DNA of 64,000 nt from CAZMZW01 sp964571135 (GCA_964571135.1 CAZMZW010000007.1:62001-126000); one strand, 5' to 3'. Shown: positions 44,074 through 52,022, numbered from the stretch's first letter. Numbers and translations: made by a program. The notes: generated by a model from the letters alone, not told the origin.

Positions 44074-44507
44074 TTTTTATCTCCTTTGAATAGGGAATAG
44101 CCCGACAGACTAATGCCCACAACGTATAAAACGCTCTGAACGACATTCACCTGCCAGCGTGCGTTTCCGATGGGTGCGGAAGCGATAACGGCCATTACTT
44201 CCACAAAGCCGATCACGAACAGCAACACCCAGAATGCCCATTTTTGGCCGGCGTTTAGGTTCTTACGGATGAGCAACCACACCAGCACCGAGACAACCAC
44301 TGAGCAGGAGTTGTACAGGATCGTCAAAGCGTTGAGCGATGCAATGACCTTGGCAGACAGGCTGGCGATTTCAGCTTCTGAAAAAGAAGCCACTTGCAAA
44401 ATTGGGGAATTCTGTTTGAGAATGATGACATAACACAATATGATAGAGGCGAGTATAAAATTGATGACGCACCATATTGAAAGAACCAGTGAACCTCTTT
44501 TTAACAT
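44070..44507 (-). CDS. Four-helix hypothetical membrane protein
   Basis: 145 residues with four hydrophobic segments: a first helix after MLKRGSLVLS, two central helices and a C-terminal helix ending GYSLFKGDKK. The beginning MLKRGS resembles MLKKGS of paralogue 2 at 43107, which fits the duplicated module. AAGGAG precedes the ATG. No family recognised. Confidence 0.65.
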   Translation of the reverse strand: MLKRGSLVLSIWCVINFILASIILCYVIILKQNSPILQVASFSEAEIASLSAKVIASLNALTILYNSCSVVVSVLVWLLIRKNLNAGQKWAFWVLLFVIGFVEVMAVIASAPIGNARWQVNVVQSVLYVVGISLSGYSLFKGDKK

Positions 44508-44513
44508 TTTGTT

Positions 44514-44660
44514 TTCTCCTTGTAATGTGTTTTATCTGTTTTTAAGTCAATTCCACGAGCATTACCATATAGCTGAGTGGGGAGGGTCTTATCCCTCCCT
44601 CTCTCTTATAGTGAAATCTATGACGCGCTCAAAAGCTAGTTCGTCGCTGTTTTTGCAGCC
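44514..44660 (-). repeat. Intergenic repeat, copy 2
   Basis: Counterpart of 43121-43290, sharing CTCCTTGT-ATGTGTT, ATTCCACGAGCATTACCAT and the GTTCGTCGCTGTT end. The last part overlaps the DUF4386 C coding end. Confidence 0.65.
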
Positions 44661-45346
44661 CCGGAAGCGACTGCTGACGTATTAAACCCTTTGACGATCA
44701 GCCATACCGCCATAACCAGCTCCTGCGGGAGGATCGGCAGTTGGAAAAGAACCTGGATTGTCCCAAAAGGAGGAATGATATGGAACATCACCAATGGGGT
44801 GCTGATGATGGTCAATGTGATTGCAACCAGACCCCAAACAGTTAGCCATCGAGGCACGAGTCTGTATTGATAGAAGACAACATAGTACATCAGGGCGCCG
44901 ATGCCGAAAGTCAACAGCATGGCCACATCTCTCAGCCAATTGATTCCTACGTTGATCACAGCATCTGCGGTCTGAAAGTACGATGCCGCCGGAGCACCGG
45001 CTTTCACGAATTCCTGGCTGAGTGCCAATAGGACAATATAAAGGAGAGCGCCAACAACACTGGTCATTCCTTCGATAACCCTGAATCCGGCTGCGCCAAT
45101 CGCCAGGCCTTCGTTATATTTCTTAAGAATCGGATACAGCGCCAGACCAATACCAGCACAGGCAATACCCATGAAGAATTTAATCGCCGTGAAGAGGAGC
45201 ATCTGGCTTTCATTTGTGGAAATCGCAACCAGATGATCCGGAGCACTCACAGTGTTTAACATTAGTGGTAGGCTCAGCAGGGCCGGAACCGTCCCCAGGA
45301 TGAATAGCACGCCTACAACTGCTGCTGTCTTTCTGTCTGTATTCAT
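44636..45346 (-). CDS. DUF4386 membrane protein C
   Basis: 236 residues and six helices, starting MNTDRKTAAVVGVLFILGT. It is more divergent than A and B: the LKP-NK block is replaced by LYPILKKYNEGLAIGAAGFR, typical of another DUF4386 subgroup. AAGGAG precedes the ATG. Fragments of this subtype's start and end are found at 43972-44073 and 42059-42120. Confidence 0.82.
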   Translation of the reverse strand: MNTDRKTAAVVGVLFILGTVPALLSLPLMLNTVSAPDHLVAISTNESQMLLFTAIKFFMGIACAGIGLALYPILKKYNEGLAIGAAGFRVIEGMTSVVGALLYIVLLALSQEFVKAGAPAASYFQTADAVINVGINWLRDVAMLLTFGIGALMYYVVFYQYRLVPRWLTVWGLVAITLTIISTPLVMFHIIPPFGTIQVLFQLPILPQELVMAVWLIVKGFNTSAVASGAAKTATN

Positions 45347-45371
45347 TTCATTCTCCTTTTTTGAACTATAT

Positions 45372-45448
45372 TAATGAGTTTCATTTAATTGGACCCGATT
45401 GATCGAGAACAATGGCAATCCTTAATCGCGCACTTTTTTGAACAATCC
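45372..45448 (-). pseudogene. Relic of the small MalT-partner gene
   Basis: Minus-strand translation gives GLFKKVRD, a stop codon, then GLPLFSINRVQLNE. This matches GLLKKVRALGLPLVSVIPIES of the intact gene next to it. It is a partial second copy with an in-frame stop. Confidence 0.7.
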
Positions 45449-45504
45449 ATACTTATCTCCTCTTATTGTGATTGATTTTGCGTAAACAAACCGCTCACGC
45501 CAAT

Positions 45505-45801
45505 TTACGATTTAACATCCGAAGCATCTGCCTCACCTGTCCCGAGCGTAGTCGAGGGACCGGATTCAATAGGAATGACCGAGACCAACGGCAAACCCAA
45601 AGCACGCACTTTTTTGAGTAAGCCATGCAACGCAGCCTGATCGACCACCGGGCCGGTTAGTAGCGTATCGCCGTCCTCTTCCAGCGTGATGGTCAGGCCG
45701 TCGAACCAGTCTGTCCATTGAGAATCCAGTTGACCCTTGATCCTGATCTGATAGACCACGGGTTGACTCGGGTCAGTTTTTGGGTCGATTTTGTTTGACA
45801 T
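45505..45801 (-). CDS. Small conserved partner protein of a MalT-type regulator
   Basis: 98 residues from ATG 45801 behind AAGGA. The core VVYQIRIKGQLDSQWTDWFD and LTITLEEDGDTLLTGPVVDQ, followed by QAALHGLLKKVRALGLPL, recurs in Chloroflexota next to LuxR/MalT-type regulators, as here. The fold and role are unestablished. The C-terminal PSTTLGTG segment is coded by a palindromic repeat (45539-45560) and looks like an in-frame insertion. Confidence 0.78.
   Translation of the reverse strand: MSNKIDPKTDPSQPVVYQIRIKGQLDSQWTDWFDGLTITLEEDGDTLLTGPVVDQAALHGLLKKVRALGLPLVSVIPIESGPSTTLGTGEADASDVKS
45539..45560. repeat. Palindromic REP-like repeat inside a coding region
   Basis: GTCCC at 45539-45543 pairs with GGGAC at 45556-45560 around GAGCGTAGTCGA. 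The sense strand reads CCCTCGACTACGCTCGGG, a motif I know as a dispersed repeat in many bacterial genomes, especially Chloroflexota. Here it is translated as PSTTLGT. Confidence 0.6.
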
Positions 45802-45967
45802 TTCCTTGTACCTCTCGTAGCTGGTTATTACGGTCTGCACCGCTTGCTCAATGTACAAGGATCATATCTGCAACACAGTGTTGTCGAACAGACACTTTAG
45901 TGTTGAATGAAGGTGTTGTTTAAATTATTGCGGAGGGGAGAATGTTGAGGAAAATTGACACTTACGC

Positions 45968-48622
45968 TTACAACAAACCCAATTCGCGGGCTTGGGCTAC
46001 CGCTTCAGTGCGTCTTTGAACTTGCAGTTTTTCATAAATTTTACGATTGTGCCCTTTGACCGTGTCCAGCGCGAGGAAAAGGCGCTCGCCAATCTCACGA
46101 TTCGAGAGCCCTTTGGCCAGGAGCAGAAGTACTTCCAATTCGCGCAGGCTCAATGGGTCAATAAGGGGTTGGGCAGGGGGTAGATCAGGTTTGTCTTCGC
46201 TCTTCCGCTTCTCAGCTTCAAATGCTGCCAGCAACTTACCGATATAGTCCGGCATAACCCCTTGAGAAGCTGCTTCAAGCAATAGTTGAGCCATTGGGGC
46301 ACCTTCGTCGACAAAGAGACGGATGAAGCCGCCCGGTTCTGCTAGAGCCAGCGCCTCACCTAGCAGTTGCACCGCCTTATCCTTTTCGCCATTTGCATGA
46401 AGAGCGACCGCCTGTAGAACCATCACCTTGAGCTGTTCATCCACCCAACCCTTTGCCTCCATCTTCCGGCGCAATGGCTCCAGTTCCGCCAGGGCCGCGG
46501 ACGGGTCTCCCTGAGCCAGATGCACCCGGGCTTGGCTGAAGGGAAGATCATGCGTCTGCGCGAGCTGAGCGGCTTTCGGCAAATCGCCCTGTCGAAGCAG
46601 GACAAGCACTTGTGCGGCAGCTACCTCAGGTATCCGATGCACGAAGTTATTTTGGCGCACAGACTGCTCGGTCTCCGCTAACATAGCAGCCGCACCGGCC
46701 ACATCTCCCTGGGCCAGTTTCAGGCGGGCAAGAAACACCTCAGAGATAATGAATCTGTCAATAATTCGGTCATACTTCCGCAACAGTTGGAGGCTCGTCT
46801 GGCCGTAATGCTCGGCGGAATCCAGGTTGTTCCATTCATAGTCGATAGTGGCCAGGCCGCGATACGCTTCGCCGGTACTCGGGGGTGGATAATTATCACC
46901 AAGTAATCGCAGGCTGAGCTGGAAGGTCTCGAACGCCGGATGAAGCTGGTTTTCCAATTGCTGTATCTGGCCCATCAAGAGTGTAGCAATTATGGCATCA
47001 AGAATATTACCAGACGCCTCGGCGATAGATAAGGCTTCAGCACAGGCCCGGGCGGCTGCGGCACGTTCTCCCCGGAAATGATAGGCATACGCCAATGACC
47101 AACTTGCCCTAAAGCGGGAAAACAGGTTGTCGGGGGGCAGATACTCCAGGGCACGGCTAGCCTGAACAAAGATGGTTTCTATCTGGTATTTTGAGACAGC
47201 CAACCTAGCCCTGGCGCTGGCTATTTGTCCGATAAGGTTTCGGGTCTTGTTGTCCAGTTCCGTGGCTGCGCTCGGGATTCCTTGAATGGCGGCTTCAGCC
47301 ATTTGTAGTTTCTCTTCTAAGCCGGTCGTTTGTCCGGCAATCAGCGACAACGTGGCATACCTCACACATAACGAAGGTCTGGCGTCCATTACCGTCTTCG
47401 GCAGCGACGCCAGCCAGTCCAATATTGCGGCCACCGCACCTTGAAAATGCAGGGGGATTCCGTCTCCTTCAATCAGGCGCTCGGTGCGTTCAATATCATT
47501 GGCCGCAGCCGCATGCTGAAAACCTTCAAGATCCAGACCATTATCCTCATACCACTGGCTGGCACGGATGTGGTATTCGGCCATCTCTTTGGGTGCCAGA
47601 CTTTGTCCCAACCGCTGGCGCAGCAATTCGGCAAAAAGATGGTGAAAGCGATACCAACGCCGCTCGTTATCCAGAGGGACAATGAACAGGTTGGCACGTT
47701 CGAGATATTCCAGGATTTCTTGCCCGGAAGCAGTTGGGTCGAGCAGAACGGCATCACAAAGAGAGCCGCACATGCGGTCTAGGATGGATGTCCGAAGCAG
47801 AAAAGTCTGGATACTTTCGGATTGCTGTTTCAGGACTTCTTCAACCAGATAGTCCAGCACGAAATGGTGGCTTCCGGTAAAAGATTTGATGAAACTGGCA
47901 GTATCTTGATGTCCATGCATGGAAAGTGCCGCTAATTGCAAGCCCGCAATCCAACCTTCGGTACGAGTCTCAAGTGCGACGATGTCTTCCTCTGAGAGGT
48001 TGAGGTTCATTATCTGGTTAAGAAATGCACCGGATTCCTCAGGAGTAAAACGCAGGTCGGCGGCACGAAGTTCGGTCAATTGACCCCGGGCGCGTAACCG
48101 AGCGAGGGGCAGATGCGGATCCTCACGGGTGGTGATGACCAGGTGCATCTGGGGCGGCCGGCGCTCGAGCAGAAAGGTAAGAACTTTGTCAACCGGTTTG
48201 GAATCAATTAAGTGATAATCATCCAGTACCAGGATGAAGCTGTCTAAAATGGAGGTGATTTCATTGAGCAGAGCTATCAGAATCGATTCGATCGGCGGCG
48301 GCTGAGGAGATTGGAGTGCAGCCAACACTCCTGCACCAATCTTCGGCGAAAGTGTCTGCAAAGTCGAGATGAGGTAAGCCAGAAATTGGACGGAGTCGTT
48401 ATCCCCTTCGTCCAGCGAAAGCCAGGCAACCTTCTTATCACAACCAGTGACCCATTCACTGATCAGGGTGGTTTTTCCAAAGCCGGCGGGAGCGGAAATG
48501 AGGGTCAGTTTGCGGCTCGCAGAGAGGCCCTCGTTCAACTGCTCGATCAGGCGGGGACGCGAGATAATACCGTGCCTGTGCGGGGGGATGTATAGTTTAG
48601 TGGCTAAAATAGGAATGGGCAT
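45968..48622 (-). CDS. MalT-type LuxR-family transcriptional regulator (STAND ATPase)
   Basis: Large regulator of 884 residues. The start IPILATKLYIPPHRHGIISR is the family N-terminus. SAPAGFGKTTLISEWV near residue 40 is Walker A, and FILVLDDYHLID near residue 135 is Walker B. A winged-helix and TPR-like solenoid (about 350-800) follow. The C-terminal LuxR helix-turn-helix is LSLRELEVLLLLAKGLSNRE, followed by DTVKGHNRKIYEKL. It probably controls the adjacent small partner and perhaps the DUF4386 genes. The inducer is unknown. Confidence 0.92.
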   Translation of the reverse strand: MPIPILATKLYIPPHRHGIISRPRLIEQLNEGLSASRKLTLISAPAGFGKTTLISEWVTGCDKKVAWLSLDEGDNDSVQFLAYLISTLQTLSPKIGAGVLAALQSPQPPPIESILIALLNEITSILDSFILVLDDYHLIDSKPVDKVLTFLLERRPPQMHLVITTREDPHLPLARLRARGQLTELRAADLRFTPEESGAFLNQIMNLNLSEEDIVALETRTEGWIAGLQLAALSMHGHQDTASFIKSFTGSHHFVLDYLVEEVLKQQSESIQTFLLRTSILDRMCGSLCDAVLLDPTASGQEILEYLERANLFIVPLDNERRWYRFHHLFAELLRQRLGQSLAPKEMAEYHIRASQWYEDNGLDLEGFQHAAAANDIERTERLIEGDGIPLHFQGAVAAILDWLASLPKTVMDARPSLCVRYATLSLIAGQTTGLEEKLQMAEAAIQGIPSAATELDNKTRNLIGQIASARARLAVSKYQIETIFVQASRALEYLPPDNLFSRFRASWSLAYAYHFRGERAAAARACAEALSIAEASGNILDAIIATLLMGQIQQLENQLHPAFETFQLSLRLLGDNYPPPSTGEAYRGLATIDYEWNNLDSAEHYGQTSLQLLRKYDRIIDRFIISEVFLARLKLAQGDVAGAAAMLAETEQSVRQNNFVHRIPEVAAAQVLVLLRQGDLPKAAQLAQTHDLPFSQARVHLAQGDPSAALAELEPLRRKMEAKGWVDEQLKVMVLQAVALHANGEKDKAVQLLGEALALAEPGGFIRLFVDEGAPMAQLLLEAASQGVMPDYIGKLLAAFEAEKRKSEDKPDLPPAQPLIDPLSLRELEVLLLLAKGLSNREIGERLFLALDTVKGHNRKIYEKLQVQRRTEAVAQARELGLL

Positions 48623-48979
48623 AGATTAATTATATATAACACACACCCAATCAGCAGGTTGCCTTTCCTTGCTTCACTGTTTGGTGCAAATACACTATTT
48701 AGTCATAATTTATTAATCCAAATAGGCACTTGATATGGCATATATATGGTCATTAGTTATATTTCCCTCTTGGATAAGCAATGGATTAAAGCCAATTCAA
48801 CCCTAAATTAACAGGTTTTCTCTTTTTTCACAATATTTCAGGAAAATAACAGAGCATAAGATTATTGAAATTTACCAACCACCACATATAGGCAAATACA
48901 TTTTGAAACCACGATAAAACTCCTCCTTTGTGGGCGGTAATACTCAGGGGAAGGTCAAAGAGCTTCTTAACCGATATTT
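48623..48979. other. Gap without a recognised gene
   Basis: 357 AT-rich bases between the divergent-looking start of the LuxR gene and the end of the CpsD-like gene (both minus strand). It should contain the promoter of the LuxR gene, but I see no clear -35/-10 pair, no hairpin and no coding frame. Confidence 0.5.
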
Positions 48980-49591
48980 CTAAGAATCGATCCGCATCCC
49001 TTTATCGTAGGTCAACAACCGATCGATAAAGGCAGATTGATTGAGCGTATGTTTTGGCTGGTTGCGCATCACAATGCCGATGATGGTGGCTCCGCTGCGC
49101 TGAAATTTTTCGATAATGGCTTTGGAGGTCTCGGATTTAGCATACCCGGGGTGGATCATTAGAATGACGCCATCCACCAATGCTGCCATGGTGGCAGTTT
49201 CAGCATAAAAAAATGGCGGTCCATGAATGATGATCTTATCAAACCGGTCTTTCTGTCCCTGCAGGAATTGGATCATCTGGGTACTGTGAACTGATTCCAC
49301 CGGGGTGACCTTGGTTTTTCCGCTGGTTATGATCTGAATTCTCGTTTCTTTTATGTAATGCATGATCTCGTTTGGGTTCCGTTCACCAGATAGCACGTCA
49401 CTCAGGCCCACCCGGTTGGGCAGGTTGAATATCTGGTGAATGATCGGCTGATGCAGGTCAGCATCCACCAGCAGAACGCGTTTACCGGATTGTGCGATCA
49501 AACCCGCCAGATCAGCCGCTATGGATGTGCTGTCGGAGTACGAGCGGGTGTTCGTGACCAAGATGGATTTGATCGATTTTAATTTATTCAT
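48980..49591 (-). CDS. CpsD/ParA-like P-loop protein with degenerate Walker A
   Basis: 203-residue MinD/ParA-superfamily protein resembling the tyrosine-kinase domain CpsD/CapB. SGKRVLLVDADLHQPIIHQIF is cited for its Walker A' strand (VLLVDADLHQP), and IIIHGPPFFYAETATMA matches the Walker B strand. The position of Walker A reads TNTRSYSDSTSIAADLA and lacks the GK(S/T) lysine. No C-terminal tyrosine cluster is visible. It is the last gene of the peptide locus, 158 bases after the fourth peptide. It may be a non-hydrolysing partner rather than a kinase. Confidence 0.75.
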   Translation of the reverse strand: MNKLKSIKSILVTNTRSYSDSTSIAADLAGLIAQSGKRVLLVDADLHQPIIHQIFNLPNRVGLSDVLSGERNPNEIMHYIKETRIQIITSGKTKVTPVESVHSTQMIQFLQGQKDRFDKIIIHGPPFFYAETATMAALVDGVILMIHPGYAKSETSKAIIEKFQRSGATIIGIVMRNQPKHTLNQSAFIDRLLTYDKGMRIDS

Positions 49592-49749
49592 GCTCTAGAT
49601 AAAATTCAATCACAGCCTTGTTTTGGGCATCAGGCTATTGTTCTTGTATTTCTATTAAATCCTTAAATACAAATTTGTCTCTCAGGCAATATTGAATGGA
49701 TAATTGCCAATATGGCAAAAATCCATTAAGAAACCTTTAATGCAGCAGG

Positions 49750-49893
49750 CTATTTACCGATGCCGATGGTGGCACTCGGAGCGCCGGCGCTGAGCACAAA
49801 TAGTGCAAGTGTGATCAGGGTGATGACCAGGCGGCCATTCTTGGAATTGATCGCGCTGAAGATTAAGGTGAAATCCCGATTGATTTTTTTCAT
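49750..49893 (-). CDS. Short secreted-type peptide D (47 residues)
   Basis: Encodes MKKINRDFTLIFSAINSKNG, a hydrophobic stretch, and the tail SAGAPSATIGIGK. A CGGAG ribosome site lies seven bases before the ATG. The layout is a positive N-terminus, a polar linker, one hydrophobic segment of about 14 residues and a 13-residue tail ending in lysine. N-terminal residues differ widely from peptides A-C, but the tail is identical. It closely follows the Os1348-like gene B. Confidence 0.85.
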   Translation of the reverse strand: MKKINRDFTLIFSAINSKNGRLVITLITLALFVLSAGAPSATIGIGK

Positions 49894-49914
49894 TTTAAGC
49901 TCCGTTGTTGTTTT

Positions 49915-50157
49915 TTAGATATTGGCTAACTGTGAAGCGAAATCCGCCAGTGAACTTGCGTGAATGGTGGACAGACGCTTTTGATCGGCATGACCCAGGT
50001 TGAACTTTTCACCGCTGTATCCGCAAGCGACGGCTTTGGCTGGATCACTGAGCAGCATGCTGCGAAAACTGGAATTGATCACTGCTGCGGAAAGAATTCG
50101 GCTGTACTCAGGTGCAGAGGCAAAATTCTTTTGCGTGATTTGAAATTTCTTTAACAT
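49915..50157 (-). CDS. Os1348-family NHLP-clan small protein B
   Basis: 80 residues. ILSAAVINSSFRSMLLSDPAKAV, cited by its LxxAVIxxSFRxxLLxDP core, and GYSGEKFNL match the Os1348 family named after Oscillochloris. That family belongs to the clan of nitrile-hydratase-like leader peptides (NHLP). The end is SLADFASQLANI. No core-peptide tail or GG cleavage site is visible. AAAGGA precedes the ATG. It is paralogous to protein A and sits between peptides C and D. Confidence 0.82.
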   Translation of the reverse strand: MLKKFQITQKNFASAPEYSRILSAAVINSSFRSMLLSDPAKAVACGYSGEKFNLGHADQKRLSTIHASSLADFASQLANI

Positions 50158-50183
50158 GGTTTTTCCTTTGTAATTACTTAAAA

Positions 50184-50318
50184 TTATTTACCGATACCGA
50201 TAGTGGCGCTGGGGGCACCGGCGCTGATCACAAACAGGGCGATGGTGAGCAGAAAGAGGATGAAGCGGCCCTTGGTGCCTTGAATCTGGCTGGCGAGAGA
50301 GAGGATGTTCTTTTTCAT
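50184..50318 (-). CDS. Short secreted-type peptide C (44 residues)
   Basis: Begins MKKNILSLASQIQGTKGRF, then a hydrophobic run, then ISAGAPSATIGIGK. AAGGAGAAAC precedes the ATG. It differs from peptide A at three residues. The tail codons are partly different from A, B and D but encode the same 13 residues. No cysteine is present. Confidence 0.87.
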   Translation of the reverse strand: MKKNILSLASQIQGTKGRFILFLLTIALFVISAGAPSATIGIGK

Positions 50319-50353
50319 TTTGTTTCTCCTTTTATTTGAAATGTTGTTTTTGA

Positions 50354-50488
50354 CTATTTTCCGATACCGATAGTGGCGCTGGGGGCACCGGCACTAAGCA
50401 CAAACAGGGCAATGGTGAGCAGGAAGAGGATGAAGCGACCCCTGGTGCCTTGAATCTGGCTGGCGATTGAGAGCATATTCTTTTTCAT
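50354..50488 (-). CDS. Short secreted-type peptide B (44 residues)
   Basis: Begins MKKNMLSIASQIQGTRGRF and ends LSAGAPSATIGIGK. It differs from A only by Lys to Arg at residue 16. AAGGAGAAAAAAC precedes the ATG. It ends with TAG where A ends with TAA, and its tail differs from A at six synonymous positions. Confidence 0.87.
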   Translation of the reverse strand: MKKNMLSIASQIQGTRGRFILFLLTIALFVLSAGAPSATIGIGK

Positions 50489-50521
50489 GTTTTTTCTCCT
50501 TGTATTTGAAATGTTGTTTGA

Positions 50522-50656
50522 TTATTTACCGATACCAATGGTGGCGCTGGGTGCGCCGGCGCTGAGCACAAACAGGGCAATGGTGAGCAGGAAGAGGATG
50601 AAGCGACCCTTGGTGCCTTGAATCTGGCTGGCGATTGAGAGCATATTCTTTTTCAT
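50522..50656 (-). CDS. Short secreted-type peptide A (44 residues)
   Basis: Begins MKKNMLSIASQIQGTKGRF, then FILFLLTIALFVL, then SAGAPSATIGIGK. AAGGAGAAAAAAAC precedes the ATG. A signal-peptidase-like site could lie at SAG/APS or AGA/PSA, releasing a peptide of about 9-10 residues. This is inference, since Pro at +1 of the second site would be unfavourable. It follows the Os1348-like gene A by 32 bases. Confidence 0.87.
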   Translation of the reverse strand: MKKNMLSIASQIQGTKGRFILFLLTIALFVLSAGAPSATIGIGK

Positions 50657-50688
50657 GTTTTTTTCTCCTTTTGATGAAATTGTTTTTT

Positions 50689-50937
50689 TTATCGTTCGGC
50701 TAATTGGGTGGCAAAATCTGCCAGGGTGCTGGCATGGATGGAGGTAACCTGACGTTTCTCCGCGTTGCCCATCTGAAACTTTTCGCCATGATATCCGCTG
50801 GCAATGGCTTTGGCGGAATCATTGAGCAGCATGCTCCTGAAGCTTTGGCTGATTACGGCAGCGGTCAGGAGGCGGCATATCTCGGGGTGCGAAAAATTCG
50901 TGCTTTTTACAGTGCTCGTGGGGATTTTCTTTAACAT
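50689..50937 (-). CDS. Os1348-family NHLP-clan small protein A
   Basis: 82 residues, paralogous to protein B: RLLTAAVISQSFRSMLLNDS, then AIASGYHGEKFQMGNAEK and the end HASTLADFATQLAER. The Os1348 core is clear. CGGAG precedes the ATG. It is 22 bases downstream of the DUF5317 gene and starts the run of small genes. It may be a leader-like or carrier protein; no modifying enzyme of the usual RiPP classes is adjacent. Confidence 0.82.
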   Translation of the reverse strand: MLKKIPTSTVKSTNFSHPEICRLLTAAVISQSFRSMLLNDSAKAIASGYHGEKFQMGNAEKRQVTSIHASTLADFATQLAER

Positions 50938-50959
50938 ATTATTTTCTCCGTGGAAAAAT

Positions 50960-51520
50960 TTAGGGACCTCCCAGCTTCCATAACAGCCAGAATGCCCCTA
51001 TGCTGATTAATATATCACCAAAACTATACGCAAGTCTATAGGGGATCCATTTTGGAAGAGTGAGACAATCTGAGAGAAAGGATAATTTTGTATCAGCCGG
51101 TTCAAGCAAAACATCCTTTCCTGCGCCGACGCGTTGTCCAATTTGGAGGTTGACCGTTGTTCCCGGCTCGATCAATTGACTGGCGGTTTGCGGGCTGATG
51201 GGCATCATGCCGCCATTTATACTGATCACTAAAAAATTTAAAAGTAGACCTAACCCAAGTAAAAAGAAACCGGATTGAGTGCGGTTGACCCACACGAAGA
51301 TCAGCAGCAATGCCTGTGAGCTGATTAAAATAACCGGGATCCAGGAATCCGGTATGATCGAACGCGTTGCTGGTAAATTGAATGCGAAAAATTGTGGGAT
51401 ATAGGCCACGAACACCAGCCAGATACCCTTGAGTGAAAACGATTTGTATGCACGTTTTCCCACCCGGGAACGGATCAAGCCGGCAATTAAACCAATTAAA
51501 ACCGCAAATAATAAAATCAT
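50960..51520 (-). CDS. DUF5317 membrane protein
   Basis: 186 residues with about five helices: an N-terminal hairpin of two helices around a basic loop (GLIRSRVGKRAYKSFS), two central helices, an outer segment with NGGMMPISPQTASQL, and a last helix (AYSFGDILISIGAFWLL). The NGG-MPxS motif is the mark of DUF5317. Function unknown. It is the first gene of the minus-strand peptide locus. The 51521-51846 stretch upstream shows only a short GC-rich repeat (CCCCCTTAAAGGGGAAGGGGG) region and no gene. Confidence 0.8.
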   Translation of the reverse strand: MILLFAVLIGLIAGLIRSRVGKRAYKSFSLKGIWLVFVAYIPQFFAFNLPATRSIIPDSWIPVILISSQALLLIFVWVNRTQSGFFLLGLGLLLNFLVISINGGMMPISPQTASQLIEPGTTVNLQIGQRVGAGKDVLLEPADTKLSFLSDCLTLPKWIPYRLAYSFGDILISIGAFWLLWKLGGP

Positions 51521-51846
51521 AATAAATCACTTAATTAAAAGTTAAGATAGCAAGAATCAGACCCGATCTTAAATTCCAAATATCTCCTTAAGATTATTTC
51601 TCAGACTTAAATCTGAAATCCTCCTTTAGTTAATAAAAAATAGTAATATTGATAGCGCTGCCCCCTTAAAGGGGAAGGGGGCAGCCAGGAGGTGAGGGCA
51701 TTAATTCGGAGAATAAATATCCAACAACCTCATCACACATAATTATGAACAAAGAGAGGCTTCAAAAGGGGCTTCATCTGAATAAAAAACATTTGTTGAA
51801 TTATTAAAAAAAAATGGGCGATTGAACTGTTCGCTCCTTTTCGTGA

Positions 51847-52022
51847 ACCCATATTTTTGAGCGTTTCTATCGGGTCAATCGTCCCGCGGATAAGATTATT
51901 CAGGCAATGGGCTGGGTCTCTCGATCGCTAAAAGCATCATTGAAGCCCTTCATGGGCAGATCCTGGTGAATAGTGAATCTGGCCAGGGTACGACGGTTAT
52001 TCTTAAGCTCCCAAAAGAGTAG
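51847..52022 (+). pseudogene. Histidine-kinase C-terminal relic
   Basis: THIFERFYRVNRPADKIIQ in one frame is the F-box of a HATPase_c domain. One base out of frame it continues GNGLGLSIAKSIIEALHG, then ILVNSESGQGTTVILKLP and a stop, the G2 box and last strands. A stop codon precedes it in frame and the sensor, H-box and N-box are gone. It is divergent from the peptide locus and ends 82 bases before the transporter gene. Confidence 0.85.

Noticed and set aside
49915..50937. A classical RiPP gene cluster (lanthipeptide, Nif11 or sactipeptide)
   Set aside because: No LanM, radical SAM maturase, YcaO or peptidase-ABC transporter is near, and the peptides lack Cys and a GG leader end. Only the NHLP-clan link remains.
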